NCBI GenBank assembly: GCA_903938445.1
Contig: CAJADG010000019.1
Span: forward strand, 1-58,250
Direction of reading: 5' to 3'
From: an uncultured Bacteroidota bacterium
GTDB lineage: Bacteria > Bacteroidota > Bacteroidia > Chitinophagales > Chitinophagaceae
Length of the DNA stretch: 58,250 nt
A program made the position numbers and the translations under genes. The stretch's first letter is position 1; each line of letters starts with the position of its first letter. This document shows, piece after piece, positions 43,594 through 52,416 of this stretch. The notes under the pieces were generated by a model. The model made no database searches, was not told the origin of the DNA, and saw nothing but the letters and a program-made list of their open reading frames with translations.

Positions 43594-44829
43594 ATGCGCA
43601 ACCCCATTTTCATTTCTATCCTGCTATTAGTGTTAATAGCGATCGATTTTTACATATTTCAGGTAATTAAGCACCTTTTACAGGGCAGTAACAGCAGTGT
43701 AAGAACGGGTATTAGTATTTTTTATTGGGGATTATGTATCGTTTGTTTGGGGGCGCTTTTGCTTTTCCCATACAGTACCAATCCTTACTTTAGACAGTAT
43801 ATTTTTTCAATAAGCATGGGTTGGATGTTTACCCAATTAATTATGGCATTGGTTTTTTTAATTGATGACATTCGAAGAGGAACTTTTTGGACCCTTAGCA
43901 AGATCACTTCATCCACAGGGGCGCAATTTATCAATACCGAAAATGGGATTCCAAGATCTACATTTTTAAGTTGGTTGGGCATTGGTTTGGCATCCACCCT
44001 TTTCTTTTCATTGATTTATGGTTTCGGTAATAAGTACAATTACAGAGTTATTAAAAAGAAGATTTCTTTAAATGGGTTAGCAGATGCGTTTAAAGGGTTT
44101 AAAATTATTCATATCAGTGATATTCATAGTGGGAGTTTAAATGATACAGCTGCGGTTCAAAAAGGGATTGATTTAATTAAAAGTCAGCAGGCAGATTTAA
44201 TATTGTTTACGGGTGATTTAGTAAATGATAAAGCCACTGAAATGCATAATTGGATGGATGTATTTAATCAATTGTCTGCACCACATGGCGTTTTTAGTAC
44301 TTTGGGAAATCATGATTATGGAGATTATGTGCAATGGGCAAGCCCTCAAGCGAAGCAACAAAATTTAGAAGACCTCAAAAAAGTACATGCTCAATTAGGA
44401 TGGAGATTATTGATGAACGAGCATGTTAAAATAGAAAAAGAGGGGGCTGCATTGCAATTGGTGGGTATTGAAAATTGGGGTGCAAAAGCAAGGTTCCCTA
44501 AATATGGAAAATTGGATAAAGCTATGGAAGGAATTCATCCTGATCATCCCATTATTTTAATGAGTCATGACCCTAGCCATTGGGAAGCTCAAGTGATTAC
44601 TGAATATCCACAGATACAATTAATGTTGGCTGGACATACACATGGCATGCAATTTGGATTAGAGAATCCATATTTTAAATGGAGTCCAGTACAATGGGTG
44701 TATAAGCAATGGGCTGGCATTTATAAAAACGGCAATCAACAATTATATGTAAACAGAGGCTTTGGATTTATTGGGTATCCAGGCAGGGTAGGTATTTTGC
44801 CAGAGATTACACTTATTGAATTAGCATAA
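43594..44829 (+). CDS. Membrane-anchored metallophosphoesterase (YkuE/calcineurin-like)
   Basis: 411 residues. Four membrane helices in the first 145 residues, then a calcineurin-like phosphoesterase domain with all metal motifs: IHISDIHSGS near 172-181, FTGDLVND near 206-213, LGNHDYGD near 240-247, MSHDPSHW near 328-335 and AGHTHGMQ near 349-356. Similar to YkuE/YpbG-type proteins that act at the membrane, in some bacteria on UDP-diacylglucosamine or other phosphoesters; the substrate here is not known. Followed 19 bases later by a barrel gene. Confidence 0.9.
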   Translation: MRNPIFISILLLVLIAIDFYIFQVIKHLLQGSNSSVRTGISIFYWGLCIVCLGALLLFPYSTNPYFRQYIFSISMGWMFTQLIMALVFLIDDIRRGTFWTLSKITSSTGAQFINTENGIPRSTFLSWLGIGLASTLFFSLIYGFGNKYNYRVIKKKISLNGLADAFKGFKIIHISDIHSGSLNDTAAVQKGIDLIKSQQADLILFTGDLVNDKATEMHNWMDVFNQLSAPHGVFSTLGNHDYGDYVQWASPQAKQQNLEDLKKVHAQLGWRLLMNEHVKIEKEGAALQLVGIENWGAKARFPKYGKLDKAMEGIHPDHPIILMSHDPSHWEAQVITEYPQIQLMLAGHTHGMQFGLENPYFKWSPVQWVYKQWAGIYKNGNQQLYVNRGFGFIGYPGRVGILPEITLIELA

Positions 44830-44848
44830 TTTTTTAATCAGATTTATT

Positions 44849-45439
44849 ATGAAAAAATATTTTGGAATTTTCATCGCGATCTTTTGTTTATCCAATTTAA
44901 ATGCGCAAGATAAATTTGCATTGGGTATTAAAATTGGACAAAATTTTTCCAGCGTGAATGATGTTGCAGTGGATCATAATACTGCATCCTATCATGCAGG
45001 GGTGACTACTTTTTTTACAGTGACTGATAAATTCGGAATTGCGCCAGAGTTTATTTTATCTCAAACAAAGTTAGAGACAACACCTGCGGTTACAAGCTTA
45101 ATGGGTAATGGAAGTTTGCAACCGGAGACCTATCATTTAAATTATTTGTCAATTCCTTTACTTTGTGAATTTAAGCCGGTACAAAAATTTTCAATTCAAG
45201 CAGGACCTCAGTATAGCATTTTATTAGATCAAAAAAAGGATGGGGTGGGCAATGCAAGTATGGCATTTAAAAATGGCGAGTTTGCATTTGTTGGCGGCGC
45301 TAAATTTGATTTAGGTGGATTCTTTTTATACGGCAGATATGTTGTTGGCCTGCAAAACATAAATGAATTGCAGGACCAAACTAAATGGAGAACTACGCAA
45401 TGGCAATTAGGCGTAGGAATGAAATTATTTAATTTTTAA
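44849..45439 (+). CDS. Outer-membrane beta-barrel protein (porin family)
   Basis: 196 residues with signal peptide (1-19, ending LNAQ). Pattern FALGIKIGQNFSSVND, YHAGVTTFFTVTDKFGIAPEFILSQTK, LSIPLLCEFKPVQKFSIQAGPQYSILL and the end LGVGMKLFNF fit the 8-strand 'outer membrane protein beta-barrel' (PorT-like) type common in Bacteroidota. Function unknown. Its last 15 bases overlap the end of the convergent DUF4954 gene. Confidence 0.75.
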   Translation: MKKYFGIFIAIFCLSNLNAQDKFALGIKIGQNFSSVNDVAVDHNTASYHAGVTTFFTVTDKFGIAPEFILSQTKLETTPAVTSLMGNGSLQPETYHLNYLSIPLLCEFKPVQKFSIQAGPQYSILLDQKKDGVGNASMAFKNGEFAFVGGAKFDLGGFFLYGRYVVGLQNINELQDQTKWRTTQWQLGVGMKLFNF

Positions 45440-47638
45440 TTCTTTTTTAAGCGCTGTTAAATCAGTAGTTAATTTTTCTAAGGCATTGTTTTGATCATTG
45501 ATAAAGCCATTGTCGTTTAAGGCACCCACTACAGCATTCATTTCAGCTTCGCTTTCATACACCATTTTTCTAAATGGATTTGAGTAATCCTTAGCCCTTG
45601 TATTTTGAATACGTGCTGTGATATCCGTTTTAATTTCTAAATAAGTATCAAGCCAATTGATTAATTGAGCTGCAGTTAATTTGCTCAATGGCTTTCCTGT
45701 TAAGGCTTCAAGACATTGAAGGGCATGATTGTCTTTTCTTGAAATATATTTTTCAGACTCAGCTTCGTAAAATGCGTGCACTTCGTCCCAGCTAGTAATG
45801 CTGTTGTTTTTAATCTTGCTTAAAAGCCCATCTACATTTTTCTGAGGGATTAATTGACCTCCAATATTGGTCCAAGTTAAATTGGTTGCCGATAATTTTA
45901 CTTGTTGTAGCGTGCTTATAATCGCCTTGCCTTTTTTGTTTTCAGTTATTTTCAGCGCAGCCTCAATACCATATATGAAAATGATTTTTTCAAACATATG
46001 GTAAGCGTCATAAGACTTGATTAGTTTTGCTTTACGCTTACTGTTCTCGAATCCTGTTACCACAACTTCTAAAGCATCAATCTCTTTTTTAGTTTTTGTT
46101 TTCAAAAGGGTAGTACCTAATGCCAATAATTTAGCATCGTCAATATCAACATTCTTTTTTTCTTTTACCAATTGTGCGGTAGCCACTGCTTTTGCAATAA
46201 TGTTTCTCGCATTCAATAATTCATTTACAGAATCAGGGGCTAAATAGCCGTATTCATAAATAGGAGTTTTGTATTTACGCTTATCACGATCTACATATTT
46301 CCAAGCATTTCTAGCTAAAGCATAAAAATTATACAAGAACCAGTAACCTGGCATAATCACCAATTCATCCTTTAAAGGATCATTACTAATTAATGAAAAA
46401 GGAATCGGAATATTTAATTCATAATTGTAATCGCCTTTATTCAACAAAGAGAAGCTTGCAAATACTGAATTGTGTTTAATGCTCACGCAAAGTCCAGGCC
46501 AAAAGCCTCTTCCCATAATCACTTCTCCATCGGCGCCACGGCTATTGTGATTAGATCCAAGTGTTGCACCAGCAGCAATATTACTTTGACCCATTACCAA
46601 GGCAGCACATAAAAAACTATTATTATGGTGCTGTTCATGTGCTGGGAATATCAATGAATTTAAAACCTCGCAGCAAGAGATAGTTGCATTGGGTCCAAGG
46701 AATGAGTTAATTAATCTTGCGCCATATTTTAATTGAGAGTAGTCGGATAAAACAAAACGTACTGCTTTAATACCATAAAATATTCTACAGCCATATCCAA
46801 TGATGCCATTTACCAATTCACAACCTTCACCCACCTGTGATTTTGCAAGTGGATGTGAATTAATGGTTACATTTTTAATTTTATTAGCGCCTTTTAAATA
46901 CGCATCTTCACCAATCCAAACGTCTTTAATAATCTTACAATTCTTAATCACAGTACGATCTCCAACTTTTCCGTAATACCCCAATTTATTGTCAAATTGA
47001 TTATCTGTTAATTCAATAAATTTTTGTTGTAGTAAGGCATCGTTACGATGTCTAGTCCATAAATAGGCATCACCTGCAGTCATGCCATTAAAAGGCAATA
47101 CTTTTCGGCCGGTATTTTCATTACAAAGTTCTAACCATATTCTTACCGATTCTGATTCTCCCTTTTTAATAATTCCGTTTCCAAATTTGGCATGATTCGT
47201 AGTCACTAATTCGTTCACATTATTAATGATTACTTCATTGCCTAATATATAATGTGACATATAATTCACATTGTGCACGGAAACATTATTTCCAAAATCA
47301 CAACTAATAATGGTTGAATTATAAAGACCAATAGGGACAATCAAATCACTAAAGCTTAAACAGCTATTCTCTAAATTGCCAATTCTGATTAATCCAAAAA
47401 AGGAACAGTTCTTAACCAATTCAGGGTTAAACTCATTGGAGACTAAAATATTTCCCCAGTCGTCACTCGTATTTCTATTGCGTACTAAAATTTCAATTTC
47501 TAATGCAGATAGCTTACGATACTCAATGCCGCTTCTATTTTGTTTGTTTCTTAAATAGTATTCATCTTTCCCTTTAGGTAAGTCTTTGATAAAGCCATAC
47601 CCTAATTGATTGAGCGCTATCTTTTTAATATTATTCAT
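45425..47638 (-). CDS. DUF4954 protein, left-handed beta-helix
   Basis: 737 residues. The central part has repeated hexapeptide-like turns (NNVSVHNVNY, VIINNVNELVTT, VGDRTVIKNCKIIKDVWIGEDAYLKG, GEGCELVNGIIGYGCRIFYG, FLGPNATISCCEVL), fitting a left-handed parallel beta helix; the C-terminal third is alpha helical. The sequence matches the DUF4954 family restricted largely to Bacteroidota. Relatives are sometimes called UDP-GlcNAc-pyrophosphorylase-like because of the helix fold, but no nucleotidyltransferase motif is visible. It follows the amidase by 5 bases. Function unknown. Confidence 0.8.
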   Translation of the reverse strand: MNNIKKIALNQLGYGFIKDLPKGKDEYYLRNKQNRSGIEYRKLSALEIEILVRNRNTSDDWGNILVSNEFNPELVKNCSFFGLIRIGNLENSCLSFSDLIVPIGLYNSTIISCDFGNNVSVHNVNYMSHYILGNEVIINNVNELVTTNHAKFGNGIIKKGESESVRIWLELCNENTGRKVLPFNGMTAGDAYLWTRHRNDALLQQKFIELTDNQFDNKLGYYGKVGDRTVIKNCKIIKDVWIGEDAYLKGANKIKNVTINSHPLAKSQVGEGCELVNGIIGYGCRIFYGIKAVRFVLSDYSQLKYGARLINSFLGPNATISCCEVLNSLIFPAHEQHHNNSFLCAALVMGQSNIAAGATLGSNHNSRGADGEVIMGRGFWPGLCVSIKHNSVFASFSLLNKGDYNYELNIPIPFSLISNDPLKDELVIMPGYWFLYNFYALARNAWKYVDRDKRKYKTPIYEYGYLAPDSVNELLNARNIIAKAVATAQLVKEKKNVDIDDAKLLALGTTLLKTKTKKEIDALEVVVTGFENSKRKAKLIKSYDAYHMFEKIIFIYGIEAALKITENKKGKAIISTLQQVKLSATNLTWTNIGGQLIPQKNVDGLLSKIKNNSITSWDEVHAFYEAESEKYISRKDNHALQCLEALTGKPLSKLTAAQLINWLDTYLEIKTDITARIQNTRAKDYSNPFRKMVYESEAEMNAVVGALNDNGFINDQNNALEKLTTDLTALKKELKIK

Positions 47639-47643
47639 AAAAA

Positions 47644-49293
47644 CTAGTTAAATAAAGTTGGATGTTTTTTATTCCAGTTGGTATTGTCTTGATATAATTT
47701 GGCAATATTCAAAATGGTTCCTTCGTCATATAAATTACCTACAAAACTAATGCCGGTTGGCAAGTTGTATTTACTATCAAATCCTGTCGGCACACAAACT
47801 ACTGGGTGTCCTGTTAAATTAGTAATGGCTGCTTGATTTCCCTCGACGCCTCTGGAAGGGCAAATAATAACATCATATTTACTAATTACTTCGTTTACTT
47901 TTTGCATTAATAAACTACGATGTCTTTGCGCATTGATATATTCTACTGCAGGTACAAATCTTGCCGTTCTAAATTGATTAGGCCAATCGTATTTTGTTTG
48001 CCTTGTTAATTCGTCATCAATATTTAATCTTGTCATTTCGTCAAATTGAGCAGCACATTCCACACCAATCACCACATCCATGATATTAAAATTGTACACG
48101 CCACTATCTGGGAAATCAACTGGAATTAATTCAATACCTAATTTTTTATAAGTTGCTAATACCTTCCACTCACTTCGATTAGTGTCTTTTATTTTATCAA
48201 AATAGTTTTTAGCATAAGCAATACGTAATTTTTTTACATCCTTGATGGGTGTGTAATTAAATGGAGCATTGTTAGCGGATAAGTCCTTGCCATCTGTTCC
48301 ATGAATATAATTAAATACAATAGCTGCATCATTTGCACTACGACAAATAGGGCCTACTTTATCTAAGCTATAACTTAAGGCCATGGCACCTGATCTACTA
48401 ATACTTCCGAATGTAGGTCTTAATCCTGTTGCTCCACATTGAGTAGAAGGTGATACAATGCTTCCGTAGGTTTCAGTTCCAATCGCGAAAGGTACAAGCC
48501 CTGCAACAGTTGCTGCAGTGGATCCTGCAGAGGAACCAGATGATCCATATTTTAAGTTCCATGGATTTCTTGTTCTTCCACCATACCAATAATCACCCAT
48601 GGCTAATGCGCCTAAAGTAAACTTTGCTACCAGTACTGCACCTGCATTTTTTAATTGCGTATATACAAATGCGTCTTCATCAATAGTTTGATTTTTATAA
48701 GGAGCTGCACCCCAGGTTGTTTTAGTTCCTTTTACAGCAAACAAATCTTTTAATCCATAAGGGATACCATGAAGTAGTCCTCTGTATTTGCCTTGTGCAA
48801 TTTCTTCATCTGCCTTTTTTGCTTGCGCATAAGCGATATCCTCTGTTAAACTAATAACACATTCTAAAGTGTCACCATATTTTTTAATACGATCTATATA
48901 AAATTTAGTAAGTGCTAAGGAACTAATTTTTTTATTCTTAATTAGGTAGGCCAATTCGCTAATACTGTAAAAAGCTAAATCCTCTTTATGCTTTGGAAGT
49001 TCAACTTTAGTGAATGGTAAGTTTACTACACCCGCTTTTTTATTTTTATTTTGAGGCACTGCAATTTGCCAGGTACTCAAGGGTACACTATTTGGCAATG
49101 ACAATTGGTGCATTGCTTTATAATTCGCAATATTATCAATTACGTCACTATATAAAGTGTCTATTTCTTTTTGGGTAAATTGAATATCAAAAAGTTTAGC
49201 CGCGCCAATTAAATCAGATTTTGAAACCGTCGTGTCTTGAGCGTTAGAAAATCCTACAATTCCCATTAATAGGACAATGAATAGATACTTCAT
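47644..49293 (-). CDS. Secreted amidase (amidase signature family)
   Basis: 549 residues with signal peptide (1-19, ending SNAQ), so it works in the periplasm or outside. The Ser-cisSer-Lys triad is intact: Lys182 in GLKDLFAVKG, the Gly/Ser run GSSGSSAGS at 250-258 with the cis-Ser, and nucleophile Ser278 in TETYGSIVSPS. It hydrolyses amide bonds in an unknown substrate; it should not be read as GatA because it is exported and has no gatBC neighbours. Sits in the minus-strand run between the DEAD helicase and DUF4954. Confidence 0.9.
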   Translation of the reverse strand: MKYLFIVLLMGIVGFSNAQDTTVSKSDLIGAAKLFDIQFTQKEIDTLYSDVIDNIANYKAMHQLSLPNSVPLSTWQIAVPQNKNKKAGVVNLPFTKVELPKHKEDLAFYSISELAYLIKNKKISSLALTKFYIDRIKKYGDTLECVISLTEDIAYAQAKKADEEIAQGKYRGLLHGIPYGLKDLFAVKGTKTTWGAAPYKNQTIDEDAFVYTQLKNAGAVLVAKFTLGALAMGDYWYGGRTRNPWNLKYGSSGSSAGSTAATVAGLVPFAIGTETYGSIVSPSTQCGATGLRPTFGSISRSGAMALSYSLDKVGPICRSANDAAIVFNYIHGTDGKDLSANNAPFNYTPIKDVKKLRIAYAKNYFDKIKDTNRSEWKVLATYKKLGIELIPVDFPDSGVYNFNIMDVVIGVECAAQFDEMTRLNIDDELTRQTKYDWPNQFRTARFVPAVEYINAQRHRSLLMQKVNEVISKYDVIICPSRGVEGNQAAITNLTGHPVVCVPTGFDSKYNLPTGISFVGNLYDEGTILNIAKLYQDNTNWNKKHPTLFN

Positions 49294-49323
49294 GATATAA
49301 TTAAATTTATTATATCAAAGATA

Positions 49324-50607
49324 CTATCCTCGCTTTGTTTTGTTGCTTGAAAACCTTCTTTTTTGTCCACCTTTGGATCCAAAGCCGCCTTCCTGCTGTG
49401 GTGCTCGGCCTCTTGTATTTCTTGGTTTGCCCCAACCTGCATCCTGAGAGGTTTTATTGGCATGAAATTGTTGCATTGGGTAAGGGTGCTCAAAAATTAC
49501 AGGCACTTTTTTACCAATCAATTTTTCAATATCTGCTAAATATGCTTTTTCTTCAAAATCACAAAAACTTAATGCAGTTCCCTCAGCGCCGGCTCGACCC
49601 GTACGACCAATACGATGCACATAGGTTTCAGGAATATTAGGAATGTCAAAATTAATAACGTGTGCTAATTCATCTACATCAATTCCTCTTGCTGCAATAT
49701 CCGTAGCTACTAACACTCTTGTAGTTTGTTCCTTAAAATTACTCAAAGCACGTTGACGCGCATTTTGTGATTTATTACCATGAATCGCTTCGGCGATAAT
49801 ATTATTCTTAGTTAGCAATTGAACCACTTTATCAGCACCATGTTTGGTTCTTGTAAAAACCAAGGCAGTTTTAATGGCTGGGTTTTTCAATACCTCTACT
49901 AATAAAGAATTCTTATTTACTTTATCTACAAAATAAACTGCTTGATCAATAATTTCAACGGTTGATGAAACCGGCGTTACCGTTACTTTTTCTGGATTAT
50001 GTAAAATGCTATTGGCAAGACTTACAATTTCGGGCGGCATAGTTGCCGAGAAAAATAAAGACTGTCTTTTTTTAGGAAGCACTGCCAATAATTTTTTCAC
50101 GTCATGCACAAATCCCATGTCCAACATTCTGTCTGCTTCGTCTAATACAAAAAATTCTACATCTCTTAAACTAATAAAACCTTGATTCATTAAATCTAAT
50201 AAACGTCCAGGGGTAGCAATCACTACATCCACTCCATTTTTCAATGCAGTTACTTGTGGGCCTTGTCCCACGCCACCAAAAATAACGGTGCAATTTAATT
50301 GTGTGTGTCTGCCATAGGCATTAAAACTTTCGGCAATTTGAATTGCTAACTCACGTGTTGGAGTGACAATTAAACTTTTAATTCTTTTTCTTTTTTCAAC
50401 GGGTTTCGCTGAAAGTAATTGTATAATAGGGAGTGTAAAAGCAGCTGTTTTTCCTGTTCCTGTTTGGGCACATCCTAATAAGTCCTTTCCTTCTAATAAA
50501 ATGGGGATAGACTGTTCTTGAATGGGTGTTGGGTTGGTGTAACCTTCCTCAAATAATGCCAATAAAATGGGTTCAATTAACCCTAGATCTTTAAAATTCG
50601 TACTCAT
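49324..50607 (-). CDS. DEAD-box RNA helicase
   Basis: 427 residues from ATG 50607. All motifs visible: Q motif [11 protein letters not shown], Walker [12 protein letters not shown] near 43-53, [30 protein letters not shown] near 154-166, [20 protein letters not shown] and [10 protein letters not shown] near 335-344. C-terminal tail about 45 residues, Gly/Arg/Gln-rich, ends [11 protein letters not shown], as in RhlE-like helicases helping ribosome assembly or RNA decay, often in the cold. The frame extends to a TTG at 50619 but ATG is favoured. Confidence 0.95.
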   Translation of the reverse strand: MSTNFKDLGLIEPILLALFEEGYTNPTPIQEQSIPILLEGKDLLGCAQTGTGKTAAFTLPIIQLLSAKPVEKRKRIKSLIVTPTRELAIQIAESFNAYGRHTQLNCTVIFGGVGQGPQVTALKNGVDVVIATPGRLLDLMNQGFISLRDVEFFVLDEADRMLDMGFVHDVKKLLAVLPKKRQSLFFSATMPPEIVSLANSILHNPEKVTVTPVSSTVEIIDQAVYFVDKVNKNSLLVEVLKNPAIKTALVFTRTKHGADKVVQLLTKNNIIAEAIHGNKSQNARQRALSNFKEQTTRVLVATDIAARGIDVDELAHVINFDIPNIPETYVHRIGRTGRAGAEGTALSFCDFEEKAYLADIEKLIGKKVPVIFEHPYPMQQFHANKTSQDAGWGKPRNTRGRAPQQEGGFGSKGGQKRRFSSNKTKRG

Positions 50608-50653
50608 AATGGACTGCAAGGTACGCCTTTTAAATTTGAGGGGCTTTTTAAGC

Positions 50654-50974
50654 CTACTTGTGCACTAATTGGTAAGAATTTAATACAAGTGCTTGTATGG
50701 TCTTAGACGGTACGATTCTATTAAGGTGCAATGTGTTCCAATGTTTCTTATTCATATGAAATCCAGGGAAAATTGCATCCGGGTATTGATCTCTTTGGTC
50801 AATTATATCATCAGGTGTTGCCTTGTAATTCATGGTAGTGGGAAAGGAAACTAAATCAACAGTCAAAAACATTTTACCTTTTGTTTTGAGCACTAAAGTA
50901 CTTTCTCCAAATGGGAAACATTCTTCGGTCTCAGGTAAGGATAATGCGTAGTTTATAATTTCATCAATTTCCAT
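50654..50974 (-). CDS. MmcQ/YjbR family protein
   Basis: 106 residues. Full-length YjbR-like domain: [32 protein letters not shown] near 12-43, [31 protein letters not shown] near 59-89. Fold known as a double-wing DNA-binding motif, but its role is not settled. Lies in the glmS-to-DUF4954 minus-strand run, 25 bases after alkB. Confidence 0.9.
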   Translation of the reverse strand: MEIDEIINYALSLPETEECFPFGESTLVLKTKGKMFLTVDLVSFPTTMNYKATPDDIIDQRDQYPDAIFPGFHMNKKHWNTLHLNRIVPSKTIQALVLNSYQLVHK

Positions 50975-50999
50975 AAATGAAGTTAAATTTCATTGAAAA

Positions 51000-52046
51000 T
51001 TATAAAGAATACTTTTTCATTTGTTTATGCATAATGGAAAACCAAATAGGCGGAAATAAGGAAAGCACGATCATGCCGGGATAGCCTGTAGGCATTTGAG
51101 GAGCTTCCTCCATATTTCTTAATACCTGATATTTTCGAGAGGCTAAATAATGATGATCACTGTGTCGGCTTAATTCAAAAAGCATTAATCGACCAATGAC
51201 ATGATTGCTATTCCAACTATGATGCGGTTTTACTCTTTCATACAATTCACCTGTTCCTTTCTCTCTTGATAAGCCGTAATGTTCAATATAATTTACGGTT
51301 TCAAGAAGAGTAGCACCCATTAATGCGGCACCCATAAAATACAACATTGTAGAAGTTCCAAAGAAATAAAGAATAACTATTACAAAAGCTATTTGAATGA
51401 TTTGAAATAAAAACATTTCATTGAAAATATAAGGCAATGTTCTGTTTTTCTTTTTAGCTTCTTCCACTGCGATATGCCAAGCACTTAGATAGGTTCCAAC
51501 AAAAGTTTGAATCCAAAAAGCATATACAGTTTGTTTGTATTTAGCCGTGCTTGGATCATGTGGTGTTGCTACATGTTTATGATGCCCCTTATTATGTTCA
51601 ATAAAAAAGTGCATGTATAAGCTAGTAAGCAATAATAGCTTTGCTAAAAATTGTTCAAATACATTGGTTCTATGCCCTAATTCATGTGCTGCATTAATGC
51701 CAAATGCGCCACATAATAATCCCATTGCTACTATGCGTCCTGCAATATCCACTCCTGATAATTCTTGTTTAAAGCCAATTAAGAAAATAAATAAAAGTAA
51801 ATATTGTAACGGCACTGTGAGCCAAATGATAAAGTCATAAAATTTATTTGACTTTGCCAATTGCTCTTCCACTTCATCTAAATTTTTTGGATCTGGAGCG
51901 ATGAATAATTCTAAAATGGGTATAAAGAAGAATACATATAAAAGAGGCACCCAACACAAAACACCTGTGTTATTAAAAGCCAAATAGCTTAATAAATACA
52001 ATACAAATGGGGTAGTGTATTTGAACGACTTTGTAAATGCAATCAT
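51000..52046 (-). CDS. alkB: Alkane 1-monooxygenase-like membrane di-iron enzyme
   Basis: 348 residues, six or so membrane helices, with the four histidine motifs of AlkB: HELGHR at 121-126, EHNKGHHKHVATPHDP at 150-165, NYIEHYGL at 252-259 (the AlkB signature that separates it from desaturases), and RHSDHHY at 294-300. AlkB adds oxygen to the terminal carbon of medium-chain alkanes or similar chains using electrons from rubredoxin. No rubredoxin or reductase gene is in the window, and the neighbours are housekeeping genes, so the true substrate may be a different lipid chain. Confidence 0.88.
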   Translation of the reverse strand: MIAFTKSFKYTTPFVLYLLSYLAFNNTGVLCWVPLLYVFFFIPILELFIAPDPKNLDEVEEQLAKSNKFYDFIIWLTVPLQYLLLFIFLIGFKQELSGVDIAGRIVAMGLLCGAFGINAAHELGHRTNVFEQFLAKLLLLTSLYMHFFIEHNKGHHKHVATPHDPSTAKYKQTVYAFWIQTFVGTYLSAWHIAVEEAKKKNRTLPYIFNEMFLFQIIQIAFVIVILYFFGTSTMLYFMGAALMGATLLETVNYIEHYGLSREKGTGELYERVKPHHSWNSNHVIGRLMLFELSRHSDHHYLASRKYQVLRNMEEAPQMPTGYPGMIVLSLFPPIWFSIMHKQMKKYSL

Positions 52047-52076
52047 AGTTAAATGTAAGAAATTTGCAATAAAAAA

Positions 52077-52403
52077 TTATAATTGAATATTAATAAATGA
52101 TAGAATATTCATTAGAGAAATCAATGCAATGAAGTTGTATACTAATATTCTTATAAATTCATCCCAAGAAATAAATCTAGGCCTATGCCAACACCATTTG
52201 AGGATGAAAAAGAATAAAGAAATGGGCAACAAGTATAAATAGATTAAGAAAAATCCTTGATATGTTGCTTTTATATAATTTTTATAAGAGAAATATTGCC
52301 TAGAGGATATAATATTATAAGTGGACAGTACTAGTAGGAAGATTAAAAAAATCTTTCTTAAAGTTGATTTTACAATTGGCTTGAAAATGAGATCTCTATT
52401 CAA
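52077..52403 (-). CDS. Small membrane protein, unknown
   Basis: 108 residues, three membrane helices (about 15-33, 48-67, 86-105) with basic residues between (KWCWHRPRF). No family recognised. It follows glmS by 13 bases and precedes alkB by 30, on the same strand. The start is a TTG at 52403; no ATG is available upstream within the gap. Very AT-rich and could be young or species-limited. Could in principle be non-coding, but length and helices favour coding. Confidence 0.5.
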   Translation of the reverse strand: MNRDLIFKPIVKSTLRKIFLIFLLVLSTYNIISSRQYFSYKNYIKATYQGFFLIYLYLLPISLFFFILKWCWHRPRFISWDEFIRILVYNFIALISLMNILSFINIQL

Positions 52404-52416
52404 ATTGATGTTTTAC

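Noticed and set aside
49290..49493. 67-codon frame at the end of the DEAD helicase gene
   Set aside because: Overlaps the helicase tail in another frame, with no coding signs.
50090..50110. Possible parS-like site (TTCACGT) in the helicase gene
   Set aside because: Only a half match to GTTTCACGTGAAAC and no palindrome; no full parS was found near parAB.
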